Below, piece after piece: positions 27,809 to 38,209 of a DNA stretch of 64,000 nucleotides. The notes below the pieces were generated by a model. The model saw only the letters and a list, made by a program, of their open reading frames with translations. It was not told the origin of the DNA and searched no databases. Origin of the DNA: Nitrosomonas sp. HPC101 (lineage in GTDB: Bacteria > Pseudomonadota > Gammaproteobacteria > Burkholderiales > Nitrosomonadaceae); the NCBI RefSeq assembly GCF_009833125.1, contig NZ_QRCC01000011.1:1-64000 (forward strand), read 5' to 3'. Position 1 is the first letter of the stretch, and every line of letters starts with the position of its first letter. Both the position numbers and the translations under genes were made by a program.

Positions 27809-28343
27809 ATGCACCGGCTGGATGTCACTCATCCTGATCAGATCAATGCTCTGGCAGAGGCGCTCGCAGAATACCCGATTGATCTGCTGATCAATAATGC
27901 GGGCGTTTATTATGAGAAATATGACCAGCCGAAGCAGGCTATTGATTATGCTGCCTGGGCGGATACGTTTCGCGTGAATACCATAGTGCCATGCGGGTGA
28001 GTCAGGCGTTGCTTCCGCATATACAGCGCAGTCAGAAACGTTTGATTGCAGTGATCACCAGCACATGGGTTCGATTGCAGGGATCGAACGTCCTGACAGT
28101 TACTATTACCGCTCCAGCAAAGCCGCATTGAATGCTGCCATGAAGGGATTCTCACTGGAAGTAAGCGCACTCAAGATCGGGGTGCTGCTGCACCCGGGCT
28201 GGGTGCGAACACGCATGGGCGGCCCGGACGGGCTGCTTTTGCCGCAGGAAAGCATCGAGGGCATGCGCGCCAGGGTGGAAGCATTCACCCTAACGGACAG
28301 TGGTCGATTCTTTCGTTATGATGGTAGTGAAATTCCCTGGTGA
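27809..28343 (+). pseudogene. Fragment of a short-chain dehydrogenase, N-terminus lost
   Basis: HRLDVTHPDQINALAEAL and DLLINNAGVYYEKYDQP match the middle of an SDR, then TGA. A shifted frame gives RVSQALLPHIQRSQK, and a third frame SIAGIERPDSYYYRSSKAALN (catalytic Tyr-x3-Lys) to GSEIPW and the final TGA. The cofactor-binding GxxxGxG part is missing. At least two frameshifts. It abuts the intI remnant, so a deletion probably joined the two. Confidence 0.8.
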
Positions 28344-28364
28344 GCTGGTTCATGCGATACCAAA

Positions 28365-28391
28365 CAATTGCCCTTGTTAAAAGGGCAATTG
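28365..28391. terminator. Perfect 11-bp inverted repeat
   Basis: CAATTGCCCTT, loop GTTAA, AAGGGCAATTG. It follows the SDR remnant by about 20 bases. TTTGG follows on the minus strand, so it could be a weak terminator in either direction. The rest of 28344-28722 is AT-rich and shows no gene. Confidence 0.45.
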
Positions 28392-28722
28392 CAAGTGATA
28401 CCGAGCCAGCGCGGACGAAAGAGAAATAATACTTGCCTTTCGCTGCCAACTTCAGCGCGAACGGTGTTTTATCAACATAACAATACGATTCTTCTCGAAT
28501 CTCGCGAAAAATCTAAATAGTGACAGGGAGTTCTTTGCGCGACAAATTTTCCAATACAAAAAAATCAGTCAACAGTAAATACATTACTTGCAATCTTTAA
28601 TTTCCTGTAAATTGTAAATTGCACTTACATTTCATAAATATATTGCATATCACTGTAATTGCTGCATTTACAGACACATTCATAAAATGGGCATCAGCCT
28701 TACCTGAAAAACAAATCTGCAA

Positions 28723-29007
28723 TCAGATCAACAGATCTTTAAGGTCTCCACCAGATTCAAGGTGTTCCACTACCCATTTAGGCTGGCGTCCACGTCCGGA
28801 CCAGGTTTGGTTTCCCTTTTTGTATACCGCAGGAGATTTAGGTTTTCTCCGTTTTTCACCCAACCCTAAATCTTTCTCTGTCAAATCATATAACTGAATC
28901 TTTGCTTTGATATCTTCAATAACATCAGCAATTTCTTTAGCACGAATTTCATCCGCCTGTTTCTGCAGTTTTCTGATTTGCTCTTGAACTTCACTATAGG
29001 TTGGCAT
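28723..29007 (-). CDS. hns: H-NS-family nucleoid protein
   Basis: 94 residues from ATG 29007 (MPTYSEVQEQIRKLQKQADE), with an N-terminal coiled coil for oligomerisation and the C-terminal DNA-binding motif GNQTWSGRGRQPKWVVEHL. AAGGA lies about 10 bases upstream. The family silences AT-rich, horizontally acquired DNA; it is next to an accessory region here. Upstream frame (29054-29254) is not convincing as a gene. Confidence 0.93.
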   Translation of the reverse strand: MPTYSEVQEQIRKLQKQADEIRAKEIADVIEDIKAKIQLYDLTEKDLGLGEKRRKPKSPAVYKKGNQTWSGRGRQPKWVVEHLESGGDLKDLLI

Positions 29008-29297
29008 TATTCTTTTCATCCTTAAATTAAAATAAAACGTATGCAACATTTCGTTATTTTACCGTTACTCGTTCCATAAAACAGCAATAACTCACTCTAT
29101 ACAACCCCGAAATTCTTTTCTTATGAACACAACCGAATATATCTATTTCAATCTTCGGATACTGCGAAACACGGTATCGTATTTCTCTGGCCTGTTTCGG
29201 ATTGAACCCCTTCTTGAAAATTTCAGAAATGTACCGGATTAGTACATGCTCCATCCAGTCACACTATTGGTTTTCCCAGATCATCAGGAATAAATGA

Positions 29298-30548
29298 GTG
29301 ATCAGCATCCGTTTGATTTCCACCTTATGCATTATTAGCCTGACCATGCTGGCGGGTTGCAGTGATCAAAAAAAGAAAGAGGTCACATCGACCTTAAACT
29401 GGTATGTTTTCAACGAACCTTCTGGCGCATTTGCCACAGCAGCTCGTAATTGTTCCGAAAACTCTCGAAATACCTATCAAATCAAGCTGGTGCCATTGCC
29501 TGTTGACCCCGATCAGCAACGGGAACAACTGGTGCGCAGACTAGCCGCTGGCGACCAATCAATTGATATCATTGGCATGGATGTCATCTGGACAGCGGAA
29601 TTTGCGCAAGCGGGATGGATTTTGCCCTGGCGCAGCGAGATGAAGAAAGAAGCACTTGCAGGCCGACTTTCTGCGCCGTTGCAAAGCGTGATGTACCAGG
29701 ACGAAATGTGGGGAGTACCGTATACCACTAACGCGCAGCTGTTGTGGTACCGTACCGACAGGATCAAAGAAGCGCCCGCAACCTGGGATGAAATGATTCA
29801 TCTGGCCGAAACACTGGGTGAGTCAGGCATCATCCAGGCGCAGGGCGAACGCTATGAGGGACTGACCGCGTTTTTTATTTCATTACTGGCCACGGCTGGT
29901 GGATCCGTGCTGGATACACGCCATGAAAAGATTTCACTGGCGCAACAACCAACCCTCCAGGCCCTTTCTACGATGGCCCGTTTTGCTAACTCATCTGCAG
30001 CAGATCGCACCTTATCAACAACCCGGGAAGATCAGGCACGCCTGGCTTTTGAAACGGGTCATTCCAGCTTCATGGTCAATTACACATTTGTGTGGTCAAG
30101 CATACAGCAGAATGCACCCGGAATCGCCCCGCATATCGGCTGGGCACGCTGGCCTTCATTATCTAAAGACAAGCCGGGCCGAACGGCGATTGGCGGTATC
30201 AATCTGGCTGTCAGTGCCCATTCCCGCTACGCGCAGTCAGCCTTTCAGGCGGCTGTCTGTATTGCTTCAGAACAGCACCAGCGTATTGCTGCCACGCTGG
30301 GCGGCTTGCCGCCTACCATTGCTGCTTTATATGATGACACCAGAATTCGTGAGACCTTTCCTTTTGCGGATGTCCTGCGCGCTACGCTGCGCGATGCTGT
30401 GCAGCGCCCGCAAACACCGCTGTATAACGATGTTTCCCTGGCCATCAGCCGTACGTTACATCCTATGCGTAATATCGAACCCGATAAAGATTATATTCGA
30501 CTGCGCGATGCAATCAGCCGGGCACTGAGTTCAAAGGGACTGCTTTGA
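29298..30548 (+). CDS. Sugar ABC transporter, substrate-binding lipoprotein
   Basis: 416 residues. A lipobox (LTMLAGC) near residue 21 predicts a lipoprotein. The family-1 solute-binding pattern includes IDIIGMDVIWTAEFAQAGW, GVPYTTNAQLLWYRTD and TAIGGINLAVS. Start is GTG at 29298 with AGGA upstream. It leads a four-gene operon with two MalFG-type permeases and a MalK-type ATPase. Sugar specificity is unknown; trehalose or maltose-type disaccharides are common for this family. Confidence 0.9.
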   Translation: MISIRLISTLCIISLTMLAGCSDQKKKEVTSTLNWYVFNEPSGAFATAARNCSENSRNTYQIKLVPLPVDPDQQREQLVRRLAAGDQSIDIIGMDVIWTAEFAQAGWILPWRSEMKKEALAGRLSAPLQSVMYQDEMWGVPYTTNAQLLWYRTDRIKEAPATWDEMIHLAETLGESGIIQAQGERYEGLTAFFISLLATAGGSVLDTRHEKISLAQQPTLQALSTMARFANSSAADRTLSTTREDQARLAFETGHSSFMVNYTFVWSSIQQNAPGIAPHIGWARWPSLSKDKPGRTAIGGINLAVSAHSRYAQSAFQAAVCIASEQHQRIAATLGGLPPTIAALYDDTRIRETFPFADVLRATLRDAVQRPQTPLYNDVSLAISRTLHPMRNIEPDKDYIRLRDAISRALSSKGLL

Positions 30549-30550
30549 CT

Positions 30551-31450
30551 ATGCCGCGGCGCAACGAACAGCCCAAACAGCGGCAGCGACGACATAACGA
30601 ATGGTATCAGGCCTGGCTGTTATGCGCCCCGGCGGTGCTGGTACTGATCCTGATAACGGCTTATCCGATTCTATACGCCATATGGCTGTCATTTTTTCAG
30701 TATGATTTGCGCTTTCCTGATCAACGTACTTTCATCGGTCTGGATAATTACATCAGCATTCTGACTTCCGAAGTATGGTGGCAGGCTTTCGGTAATACCT
30801 TCATCCTTACTGTCAGCTCGGTCACGCTGGAATTGATGGTGGCGTTTCCACTGGCACTGATCATGTATCACACTGTACTCTGGCGTTATGCAGTACGAAC
30901 AGCGACGTTGCTGCCCTATGCGATCACGACTATTATTGCCGCCTTCGCCTGGAAATTCGCTTTTGATCCGACTACCGGTTTTATCAACGCGCTATCAGGC
31001 ATGGAACAAGCATGGTTGACACAGAGCTGGTCATCGTTTCTTGTCATTATTCTCACAGAAATCTGGAAAACCACGCCATTTATGGCACTCATGCTGCTGG
31101 CAGGGTTGACACTGGTGCCACACGAGCTGATTCAGGCTGCACGTGCAGATGGCGCCAATGCCTGGCAACGCTTTATGAAAATCACCCTGCCCCTGGCAAA
31201 GCCCGCCATTCTGGTTGCGGTGCTGTTTCGTATGCTGGATGCATTCCGGATTTTTGATACGGTGTTCATATTGACTCGTGGCGCACAGGGTACTGAGACG
31301 GTTTCAATGGTTGGCTATAACACATTGATTGTCAGTCTCAATTTAGGACTGGGATCCGCTGTTTCAGTATTGATATTCATCAGTATGCTGATTATTTCTG
31401 CATTATTTATCTGGGGGTTTAACATAAAGACAGGAGTAGATCAGAAATGA
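30551..31450 (+). CDS. Sugar ABC transporter permease (MalF/ThuF type)
   Basis: 299 residues, six membrane segments. LLCAPAVLVLILITAYPILYAIWLS opens the protein (first segment cited in part). The EAA loop, ELIQAARADGANAWQRFMKITLPL, contacts the ATPase. ATG at 30551 is three bases after the previous stop; a TTG at 30545 would overlap it. Its stop overlaps the next start as ATGA. Confidence 0.93.
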   Translation: MPRRNEQPKQRQRRHNEWYQAWLLCAPAVLVLILITAYPILYAIWLSFFQYDLRFPDQRTFIGLDNYISILTSEVWWQAFGNTFILTVSSVTLELMVAFPLALIMYHTVLWRYAVRTATLLPYAITTIIAAFAWKFAFDPTTGFINALSGMEQAWLTQSWSSFLVIILTEIWKTTPFMALMLLAGLTLVPHELIQAARADGANAWQRFMKITLPLAKPAILVAVLFRMLDAFRIFDTVFILTRGAQGTETVSMVGYNTLIVSLNLGLGSAVSVLIFISMLIISALFIWGFNIKTGVDQK

Positions 31451-32277
31451 AGAAAAGCATCGTGGAAAACGTTTTCTGGGTGATGAGTAACGTTCTGGTT
31501 ATTGCTTATGCCGTTATACCTATGCTATGGATTGTATCGCTCTCCCTAAAACGAGGCAGCGACCTGAACGACCAGCAATTTTTCCCGCAAACTATTAGCT
31601 TTGAACATTACCGGAACATCTTCTCGGACATGCAGTTTGCGTCTGCAATCTTAAATTCCATCGGCATTGCTTCGATCGCCGCTTTGTTTTCCGTTCTCCT
31701 TGGCATGCTCGCAGCTTATGCAATCGTCCGGCTGGAATTTCCCGGCCGCCGCCTGATGCTGATCGGCATATTGATGACAGCGATGTTCCCGCCTGTTGCC
31801 ATTATCGGCCCGTTGTTTGATATATGGCGCATCACTGGATTGTACGATACCTGGCTGGGGCTGATCCTGCCTTATATGACATTCACTTTACCTTTGGCAA
31901 TCTGGATACTGGCTGCTTTTTTCCGCGAGATTCCATGGGATCTGGAGAAAGCGGCGCGTATCGATGGTGCCACCACCGTGCAATCCTTTATCCGCATCAT
32001 GGTGCCATTGGCTGCCCCCAGTGTATTCACTACTGCCATCCTGGTGTTTATTTTTGCATGGAACGATTTCTTATTCGCCATTTCGCTGACTTCAACTGAT
32101 AATGCTCGTACGGTACCGGCAGCAATTGCCTTTTTTACCGGTAGTTCCCGTTTTGAATTGCCTATCGGTTCAATTGCAGCTGCTTCAGTAGTTGTTACCG
32201 TTCCAGTGATGATAATCGTATTGTTTTTTCAACAGCGTATCATCGCCGGCCTCACGTCGGGTGCAATAAAAGGTTGA
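31447..32277 (+). CDS. Sugar ABC transporter permease (MalG/ThuG type)
   Basis: 276 residues, six membrane segments, with EAA-loop sequence LEKAARIDGATTVQSFIRIMVPL cut here to its core: the Glu-Lys-Ala-Ala and downstream Gly are present. FAWNDFLFAISLT is also typical of MalG-like subunits. The ATG overlaps the upstream stop (ATGA), so the two permeases are translationally coupled and should form a heterodimer. Confidence 0.93.
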   Translation: MKKSIVENVFWVMSNVLVIAYAVIPMLWIVSLSLKRGSDLNDQQFFPQTISFEHYRNIFSDMQFASAILNSIGIASIAALFSVLLGMLAAYAIVRLEFPGRRLMLIGILMTAMFPPVAIIGPLFDIWRITGLYDTWLGLILPYMTFTLPLAIWILAAFFREIPWDLEKAARIDGATTVQSFIRIMVPLAAPSVFTTAILVFIFAWNDFLFAISLTSTDNARTVPAAIAFFTGSSRFELPIGSIAAASVVVTVPVMIIVLFFQQRIIAGLTSGAIKG

Positions 32278-32299
32278 TATGCCAGAGGATTAAACAGCC

Positions 32300-33475
32300 A
32301 TGGCAAAAATCGAATTACGCAATGTCACAAAACAATTCTCTGACGGTACCACAGCAATCAATGCAGCCAGCTTAACGATTCATGATGGGGAATTCTTTAT
32401 ACTGGTAGGCCCTTCCGGGTGCGGCAAATCCACCTTGCTGCATATGATCGCAGGCATTGAAACGATCACCTCCGGTGAAATCCGGATAGATGATGTCATC
32501 GCCAATGACATCGATCCAAAGGACCGTAACATGGCGATGGTTTTTCAAAGCTATGCGCTTTATCCGCACATGAGCGTCCGAGAAAATATCGCCTTTCCAC
32601 TAGTGATGCGCAAGCTCCCCAAACCAGCGATTGCTAAACGTGTAGAGGAAACAGCAGCACTGCTGGAACTGAGCAATGTACTCGACAGTAAACCGCGTGA
32701 TCTTTCCGGCGGACAACGCCAGCGGGTTGCCATGGGAAGAGCCATCGTACGTAATCCGGTCGTCTTTCTACTTGATGAGCCCCTGTCCAACCTTGATACG
32801 CGCTTGCGTGATCAAATGCGTACTGAGATCGCCCGCCTGCAAAAACAACTGCATACAACCACAATTTATGTCACTCATGATCAAACCGAAGCCATGACAC
32901 TGGGTGACCGCATTGCAGTTTTAAAAGAAGGTGTCATCCAACAGATTGGCACGCCTTACGAATTATACGAACAACCGCGGAACACCTTCATTGCCGGTTT
33001 TATCGGTTCTCCCGCCATGAATTTCTTTCCGGTGCAAATTAGAAATAACCAGTTGTTTATCCCCTTACTGAACCTTGAAGCGGAACTTCCTCAAGCGAGC
33101 CGCTTAAATGATTGGCCTGATTATGTGATCGCCGGTATACGGCCGGAACATTTCAATCTGTTATCCGATACCGCTGATACAGCCGGGCAAAATAAAAAAC
33201 AGATCATTTTTGACATCCCGGTGGAAATCGTTGAATGGCTGGGAGCGAATCTGCTGGTGCATTTTCGGATGGAAAATCATTATTGGCCACCTATGCCAGA
33301 TCTGACAAGCAATCCGAATCTCTCAAAAAAACAGGGCAACCGGCTGCTAGATTTTACAGCGCGGCTGAATACGGATCGCATGATCAAAGAGGGCAATCGC
33401 ATCAGACTCACTGTCGACCCCGATAAACTGTATCTGTTTGATCCGCAGACAGGGAACTGTTTAAGAAACCTCTGA
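32300..33475 (+). CDS. Sugar ABC transporter ATP-binding protein (MalK/UgpC type)
   Basis: 391 residues. Walker [18 protein letters not shown]-loop [14 protein letters not shown], signature [14 protein letters not shown], Walker [14 protein letters not shown] and switch His in [14 protein letters not shown]-terminal TOBE/regulatory domain (about 240-391) marks it as MalK-like. Fourth gene of the transporter operon; 22 bases separate it from the permease. Confidence 0.95.
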   Translation: MAKIELRNVTKQFSDGTTAINAASLTIHDGEFFILVGPSGCGKSTLLHMIAGIETITSGEIRIDDVIANDIDPKDRNMAMVFQSYALYPHMSVRENIAFPLVMRKLPKPAIAKRVEETAALLELSNVLDSKPRDLSGGQRQRVAMGRAIVRNPVVFLLDEPLSNLDTRLRDQMRTEIARLQKQLHTTTIYVTHDQTEAMTLGDRIAVLKEGVIQQIGTPYELYEQPRNTFIAGFIGSPAMNFFPVQIRNNQLFIPLLNLEAELPQASRLNDWPDYVIAGIRPEHFNLLSDTADTAGQNKKQIIFDIPVEIVEWLGANLLVHFRMENHYWPPMPDLTSNPNLSKKQGNRLLDFTARLNTDRMIKEGNRIRLTVDPDKLYLFDPQTGNCLRNL

Positions 33476-33556
33476 TCAGGTTATTTGAAAGCTGGAGCAC
33501 TTGATCGAAAGGGTAACAATCAGTATTCACGCAGGCTTCGAAACGATCGGAAGCAA

Positions 33557-36553
33557 TCAGCTGCAACTTCCAAAATAATAAGGCACTGAATGTTCATACA
33601 ACCAGGCTTCAAGCTCCGCAGCCGGGACAGGACGGTGAAACAAGTGGCCCTGATAATAATCACAGTCATGCAGGCGCAGAAAAGCCAGTTGTTGCTCTGA
33701 TTCAATGCCTTCCGCCAGAACACCCAGTTTCAGTCCGCGTGCCATGGCAATAATCGTCGCAGCAATTTCACGATCACTGGGATCATCCGCCAGATCACGC
33801 ACAAAACTCTGATCTATTTTCAGCTTATCAATGGGAAAACGCTTCAGATAAATCAATGACGAGTAGCCCGTACCAAAGTCATCAATTGCCAGGTAAACGC
33901 CTAGCGCCTTCAACTTATTCAGTGTTTCAATCGATTGTTCCGCGTGTTCCATGAACATACTTTCGGTCAATTCAAGCTCCAGATAATCTGCCGGAAGCTG
34001 TGTTTCTTCTAGAATTCGCCGCACCATTCCAACCAGATTTTCCGACTGAAATTGCCGCACTGACAGGTTGACCGCCATGACAAGCGGGGGCAGGCCGGCA
34101 TCCATCCAGGCACGAGCCTGCTGACAGGCGCTGCGCAACACCCATTCTCCCAGTGGCACAATAAGGCCTGTCTCTTCTGCGATCGATATAAATTTTCCCG
34201 GTGGCACCATGGCTTCACCTGGCGACTGCCAGCGCACCAGTGCTTCCACCCCGACCACATAACCGGTACGCGCATCGACCACCGGCTGATAATGCAGGAC
34301 AAGCTCCCCGGCGGCGAGGGCATAACGCAAACGATTTTCCATTATCAATCGCTCATTCGCAGCAATACTCAGGGCCGTGGTATGGTAACGATAGGTGTTG
34401 CGACCTTCTTTTTTTGCCTGATACATAGCCATATCCGCATGTTGGATCAGCTCGGTTGCACTGCTCGCATCATCCGGAAAAAGACTGATACCAATACTGG
34501 CATTGATGAAAATTTCGTGACCGCTGGGTAGTACAAACGGCGAAGCCAGCAGACTGATCAGGCTTTGTGCAACAAACGCAGGATCACCCGGATCACACAC
34601 GTTTTCCAGTACCAGCAAAAACTCATCCCCACCCAGACGCGCCAGTGTATCCTCTTCACGTACCCGCTCCTTCATGCGCTCTGCCAGCTTGATCAGCAAC
34701 TCATCCCCGACCGGGTGGCCCAAACTGTCGTTCACATTCTTGAAACGATCGAGATCAATATAGAGCACACTGATCAGCAAATCATGCCGTCGTGCCTGTT
34801 CTACGGCATGGTGCAGCTGTGATTGCACCAGCAGCCGGTTGGGCAAACTGGTCAGCGGATCGTAATGTGCCAGTTGTGCCAGTTGCGCTTCAGATTGTTT
34901 TATTTGTGAAATGTCAGTAAATACACCAACGTAATTGCAGGGATTGTCTTCGTCACGACGCGATGCATCATATACTGCGCTGATCGTCAACCATTGTGGA
35001 TAAATCTCGCCATTCCTGCGCCGATTCCAGACTTCCCCACTCCAATGACCGGTTGTTCTCAGAGTGGACCACATTGCCTGGTAAAACGCTTTGTCATGCA
35101 GGCCTGATTTGATAATTTTGGGATTTCTTCCCAGTACATATGCTTCATCGTAACCGGTAATCCGAGTGTAAGCCTGATTGACCGCAATGATACGTGGCTC
35201 CATATCCGTAATCACCACTCCCTCATGAATAGATTCAAATACCGTGGCAGAGAGCCGCAAGGCCTCAGCCGCATAAGTCTTTTGCACAGCCAGCGCTGCG
35301 AAGGAAGCAAACTCATGGATCAATGCCAGATCTTCTGACGAGGGTTCACACACTTTACGATGATAGATAGCGAAAGTACCCAGAACGTGATTATTCGCAT
35401 CTTTGAAAGGCAGAGACCAGCAGGCATGAAGACCGGCTTTGTACGTTAAATCCAGCAAATGTTCCCAGTACAGATGGCGATTGATATCTGAAATAATCAC
35501 CATTTCACCCCGGAAGGCAGCGGTACCACAGGAACCAACGCCCTCGCCAACTCCCAGCCCATCAACAGCCGCATTGTAGTCATCCGGCAAGCTGGGTGCA
35601 GCACCCAATTTCAGACGCTTTGCCTGCTTATCCAGCAGCAAAATGGAAACCAGCATGTCTGGATTGATGACTTCGAGACGCTTTGCGACGTCACTCAAGA
35701 TTACTGGAAGCGGCTGATTGGTTACAATCAGATCCAACGTTGACTGCTGCGCCTGTCTGATCAATTCGTCACGTTTCCGCTCACTGATATCCAAGCAGGT
35801 ACCGACCACTTCATGCAACCGGCCATCGGTATCCCGGATCAACCGCAATTCGTCAAACAGCCAGACAACCCGCCCGTTACGATGATAAAAGCGGTAATCA
35901 TGGATCAAGCGACCTTCATTCAGCAGAGTGGATTGCCGTGCCAGTACCTGGTCACGATCCTCCGGATGTAAATATGAAGACCACCAGTCAGGAGCACACA
36001 CCTCTTCCGGGGTGTAGCCAAGCACTTGCTCAACATTCTCACTGACCCAGACAAACTGCGGTATATTCTCTATAAAACGCAGGTTGTACAGCACTACCGG
36101 GCTTGCCGCCAGCAGATGGGAGAGGCGCAAATTGGTCTGTTTTACATCAGTCCGTTCACGCGCCAGTTCAGCCAGCCAGCGCACTCTTTCCAATATGGCA
36201 GGAATCTCAAGAAGATAACCTTCATGCTTGACCAGATAGTCTTCCATCTCCGGATACAGCACCTGCATAGCGGCCGCATCCATCTCTTGTCCGATAATCG
36301 GCACAACAGAAATATCCAGCTTACGTTCCTCACGCACACGCCTGATCAACTCAGAGCCTTCTCTGTCCGGCAGGCAGCAATCAACCAACAGAATATCGAA
36401 ACCGGCTGGCTGTTCCGGGCCGGCAGGCAGCAATGCCAGGGCATCCCATGCACCTGTTACTATGGTCAAATCGATTGCAGGTGTTGTTTGCGCCAGCGCA
36501 CATCGCACACTCTCTGCGTCACTTTGATTACACGAGATATAAAGAACACGCAT
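33557..36553 (-). CDS. REC-PAS-GAF-PAS-GGDEF-EAL cyclic-di-GMP protein
   Basis: 998 residues. Receiver-like domain about 1-125 (ILLVDCCLPDREGSELI), PAS with PAC about 150-260 (HPEDRDQVLAR), GAF about 270-425 (VGEGVGSCGTAAF), PAS about 430-550 (AVNQAYTRITGY), GGDEF about 555-720 with intact LGGDEFLLVLE, and EAL about 735-985 with VEALVRW, IDDFGTGYSSL and VLAEGIES. Both catalytic signatures look intact, so it could make or break cyclic-di-GMP. Signal unknown. Monocistronic. Confidence 0.93.
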   Translation of the reverse strand: MRVLYISCNQSDAESVRCALAQTTPAIDLTIVTGAWDALALLPAGPEQPAGFDILLVDCCLPDREGSELIRRVREERKLDISVVPIIGQEMDAAAMQVLYPEMEDYLVKHEGYLLEIPAILERVRWLAELARERTDVKQTNLRLSHLLAASPVVLYNLRFIENIPQFVWVSENVEQVLGYTPEEVCAPDWWSSYLHPEDRDQVLARQSTLLNEGRLIHDYRFYHRNGRVVWLFDELRLIRDTDGRLHEVVGTCLDISERKRDELIRQAQQSTLDLIVTNQPLPVILSDVAKRLEVINPDMLVSILLLDKQAKRLKLGAAPSLPDDYNAAVDGLGVGEGVGSCGTAAFRGEMVIISDINRHLYWEHLLDLTYKAGLHACWSLPFKDANNHVLGTFAIYHRKVCEPSSEDLALIHEFASFAALAVQKTYAAEALRLSATVFESIHEGVVITDMEPRIIAVNQAYTRITGYDEAYVLGRNPKIIKSGLHDKAFYQAMWSTLRTTGHWSGEVWNRRRNGEIYPQWLTISAVYDASRRDEDNPCNYVGVFTDISQIKQSEAQLAQLAHYDPLTSLPNRLLVQSQLHHAVEQARRHDLLISVLYIDLDRFKNVNDSLGHPVGDELLIKLAERMKERVREEDTLARLGGDEFLLVLENVCDPGDPAFVAQSLISLLASPFVLPSGHEIFINASIGISLFPDDASSATELIQHADMAMYQAKKEGRNTYRYHTTALSIAANERLIMENRLRYALAAGELVLHYQPVVDARTGYVVGVEALVRWQSPGEAMVPPGKFISIAEETGLIVPLGEWVLRSACQQARAWMDAGLPPLVMAVNLSVRQFQSENLVGMVRRILEETQLPADYLELELTESMFMEHAEQSIETLNKLKALGVYLAIDDFGTGYSSLIYLKRFPIDKLKIDQSFVRDLADDPSDREIAATIIAMARGLKLGVLAEGIESEQQLAFLRLHDCDYYQGHLFHRPVPAAELEAWLYEHSVPYYFGSCS

Positions 36554-36808
36554 TACTATTGTTTACTCAATTGATCACACCGTTCCGGTAAATTGTCATC
36601 TGCTATGCTATATCCATAAAATCACCAAAATTGACCGGCCTAATAGTATAAGAAATCGCCCTGGAATCACAGGCGTATTGAATATTCCGGTTGTCCCTCT
36701 GCACAGCAGAGCTCCGGTAAATATGAACTTATGATGGCAATCCGACAAAGCCTGAACCTACAATATTCCAGTATGTCATAAAACTATACTCGCTTAATCA
36801 CATTAGAA

Positions 36809-38134
36809 ATGAAAACGATTATTACTACATTCACCATCCTGCTAATAGCGATGGTCATAACTGTCTTTGCAATGGAGAAAACCGTGATACCAGACGCTGT
36901 TGTAAACCCAAACCAAACTGTTGATTCACAATCGGATTATATTGTTCTGGGAATGGGCTGCTTTTGGGGTGCCGAGAAGCGCATGGGAGAGCTGCCTGGA
37001 ATACTTGATGTAGAAAGCGGCTATGCAGGAGGCGATCGTGCCGGCGCAGGCTATCAGGATGTTCTGAATTTTGAGCGTGCGTTGCGTATCGGCAAAGCTG
37101 CCGGACGCAATCACGCTGAAGTGGTGAAAGTCACATTTGACCCCAAGCGTATATCACTGGAGGGCGTACTGGCAAAATTCTGGGAAAGCCATAACCCAAC
37201 CCAGGGAGACCGGCAAGGCAACGATATCGGCAGTAATTACCGCAGTACCATCTATTATCATAACGAGCACCAGAAAACACCTGCGCTGGCTACACGTGAA
37301 ACTTACCAGCAGGCGTTGACAGCAGCCGGTCATGGCCAGATTACGACTGAAATCCTGCCGTTGAAAAATTACATGACCGCAGAGGAATATCATCAGGATT
37401 ATCTGGAGAAAAACCCGGATGGCTACTGCGGCCTGGGAGGTACAGGTGTCAAATATCCTGCTATGGATTCATCATCCGTTTCCTCTCCCCCTTCCGAACA
37501 ACCGCTTACCAGCAAAAATTTAAACTTTGATCAGCAACTGGTGGTTTTTGAATCGGAAAACTGTGAATTTTGCGCACAGTTCAAACAGGATATTCTCGAT
37601 CACTGGCAAGCAGATATTCCCGTAGCTACGGCAATGAATGCCAACCCGCCTACTGACTGGACACTGGATAAACCCTTATTTGCGTCCCCTACAATGGTAC
37701 TGTTCAGAGAAGGCAGGGAAGTGGCGCGTTATACCGGCTATAACGGGGAAAAAGAGAAGTTCTGGCAATGGCTCGGGTTTGAATTGCTGACACCGGAACA
37801 ACAAAAAATCGCTTTCGAACAAGGGACTGAACGGCCTTTTACCGGCTCCAATCTGGATGAAAAACGTCCGGGCAGGTTTGTTGATCCGATCACCGGTGCT
37901 ACGTTGTTTCTCAGCCAGACCAAATTCAACAGCGGAACCGGCTGGCCCAGCTTTTTTGAGCCGATCGAGGGATCCGTCAGCTACCATGAAGATAATTCCG
38001 GCTATATGCAACGGATTGAAGTGCGCAGCGCCAGCTCCGGTATCCATCTCGGTCATGTGTTCAATGATGGCCCTCCTCCCAGCCACAAACGCTATTGCAT
38101 CAATGGCAATGTGCTTAAGTTTGTTCCGGATTAA
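36809..38134 (+). CDS. msrAB: MsrA-thioredoxin-like-MsrB fusion, exported methionine sulphoxide reductase
   Basis: 441 residues with an N-terminal hydrophobic signal or anchor. MsrA, about 45-215, carries GMGCFWGAEKRM (catalytic Cys) and a late GYCGLGGTG. A thioredoxin-like middle has CEFC near residue 254. MsrB, about 310-441, has SGTGWPSFFEPI and catalytic Cys in HKRYCING. The zinc CxxC pairs found in many MsrB are absent (VDPITGATLF and ASSGIHLGHVF instead), so the domain is of the metal-free type. It repairs oxidised periplasmic proteins, perhaps receiving electrons through the CxxC domain. Confidence 0.92.
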   Translation: MKTIITTFTILLIAMVITVFAMEKTVIPDAVVNPNQTVDSQSDYIVLGMGCFWGAEKRMGELPGILDVESGYAGGDRAGAGYQDVLNFERALRIGKAAGRNHAEVVKVTFDPKRISLEGVLAKFWESHNPTQGDRQGNDIGSNYRSTIYYHNEHQKTPALATRETYQQALTAAGHGQITTEILPLKNYMTAEEYHQDYLEKNPDGYCGLGGTGVKYPAMDSSSVSSPPSEQPLTSKNLNFDQQLVVFESENCEFCAQFKQDILDHWQADIPVATAMNANPPTDWTLDKPLFASPTMVLFREGREVARYTGYNGEKEKFWQWLGFELLTPEQQKIAFEQGTERPFTGSNLDEKRPGRFVDPITGATLFLSQTKFNSGTGWPSFFEPIEGSVSYHEDNSGYMQRIEVRSASSGIHLGHVFNDGPPPSHKRYCINGNVLKFVPD

Positions 38135-38209
38135 CTCTGACAACTTGAAATCAGAAGGCATAAGTGGGTTAATAGTTATATTTAATCCACTTACTATTTC
38201 TTGCCGATC

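Noticed and set aside
29054..29254. 66-codon minus-strand frame upstream of the H-NS gene
   Set aside because: Weak start context and no family features; more likely the hns leader and promoter region.
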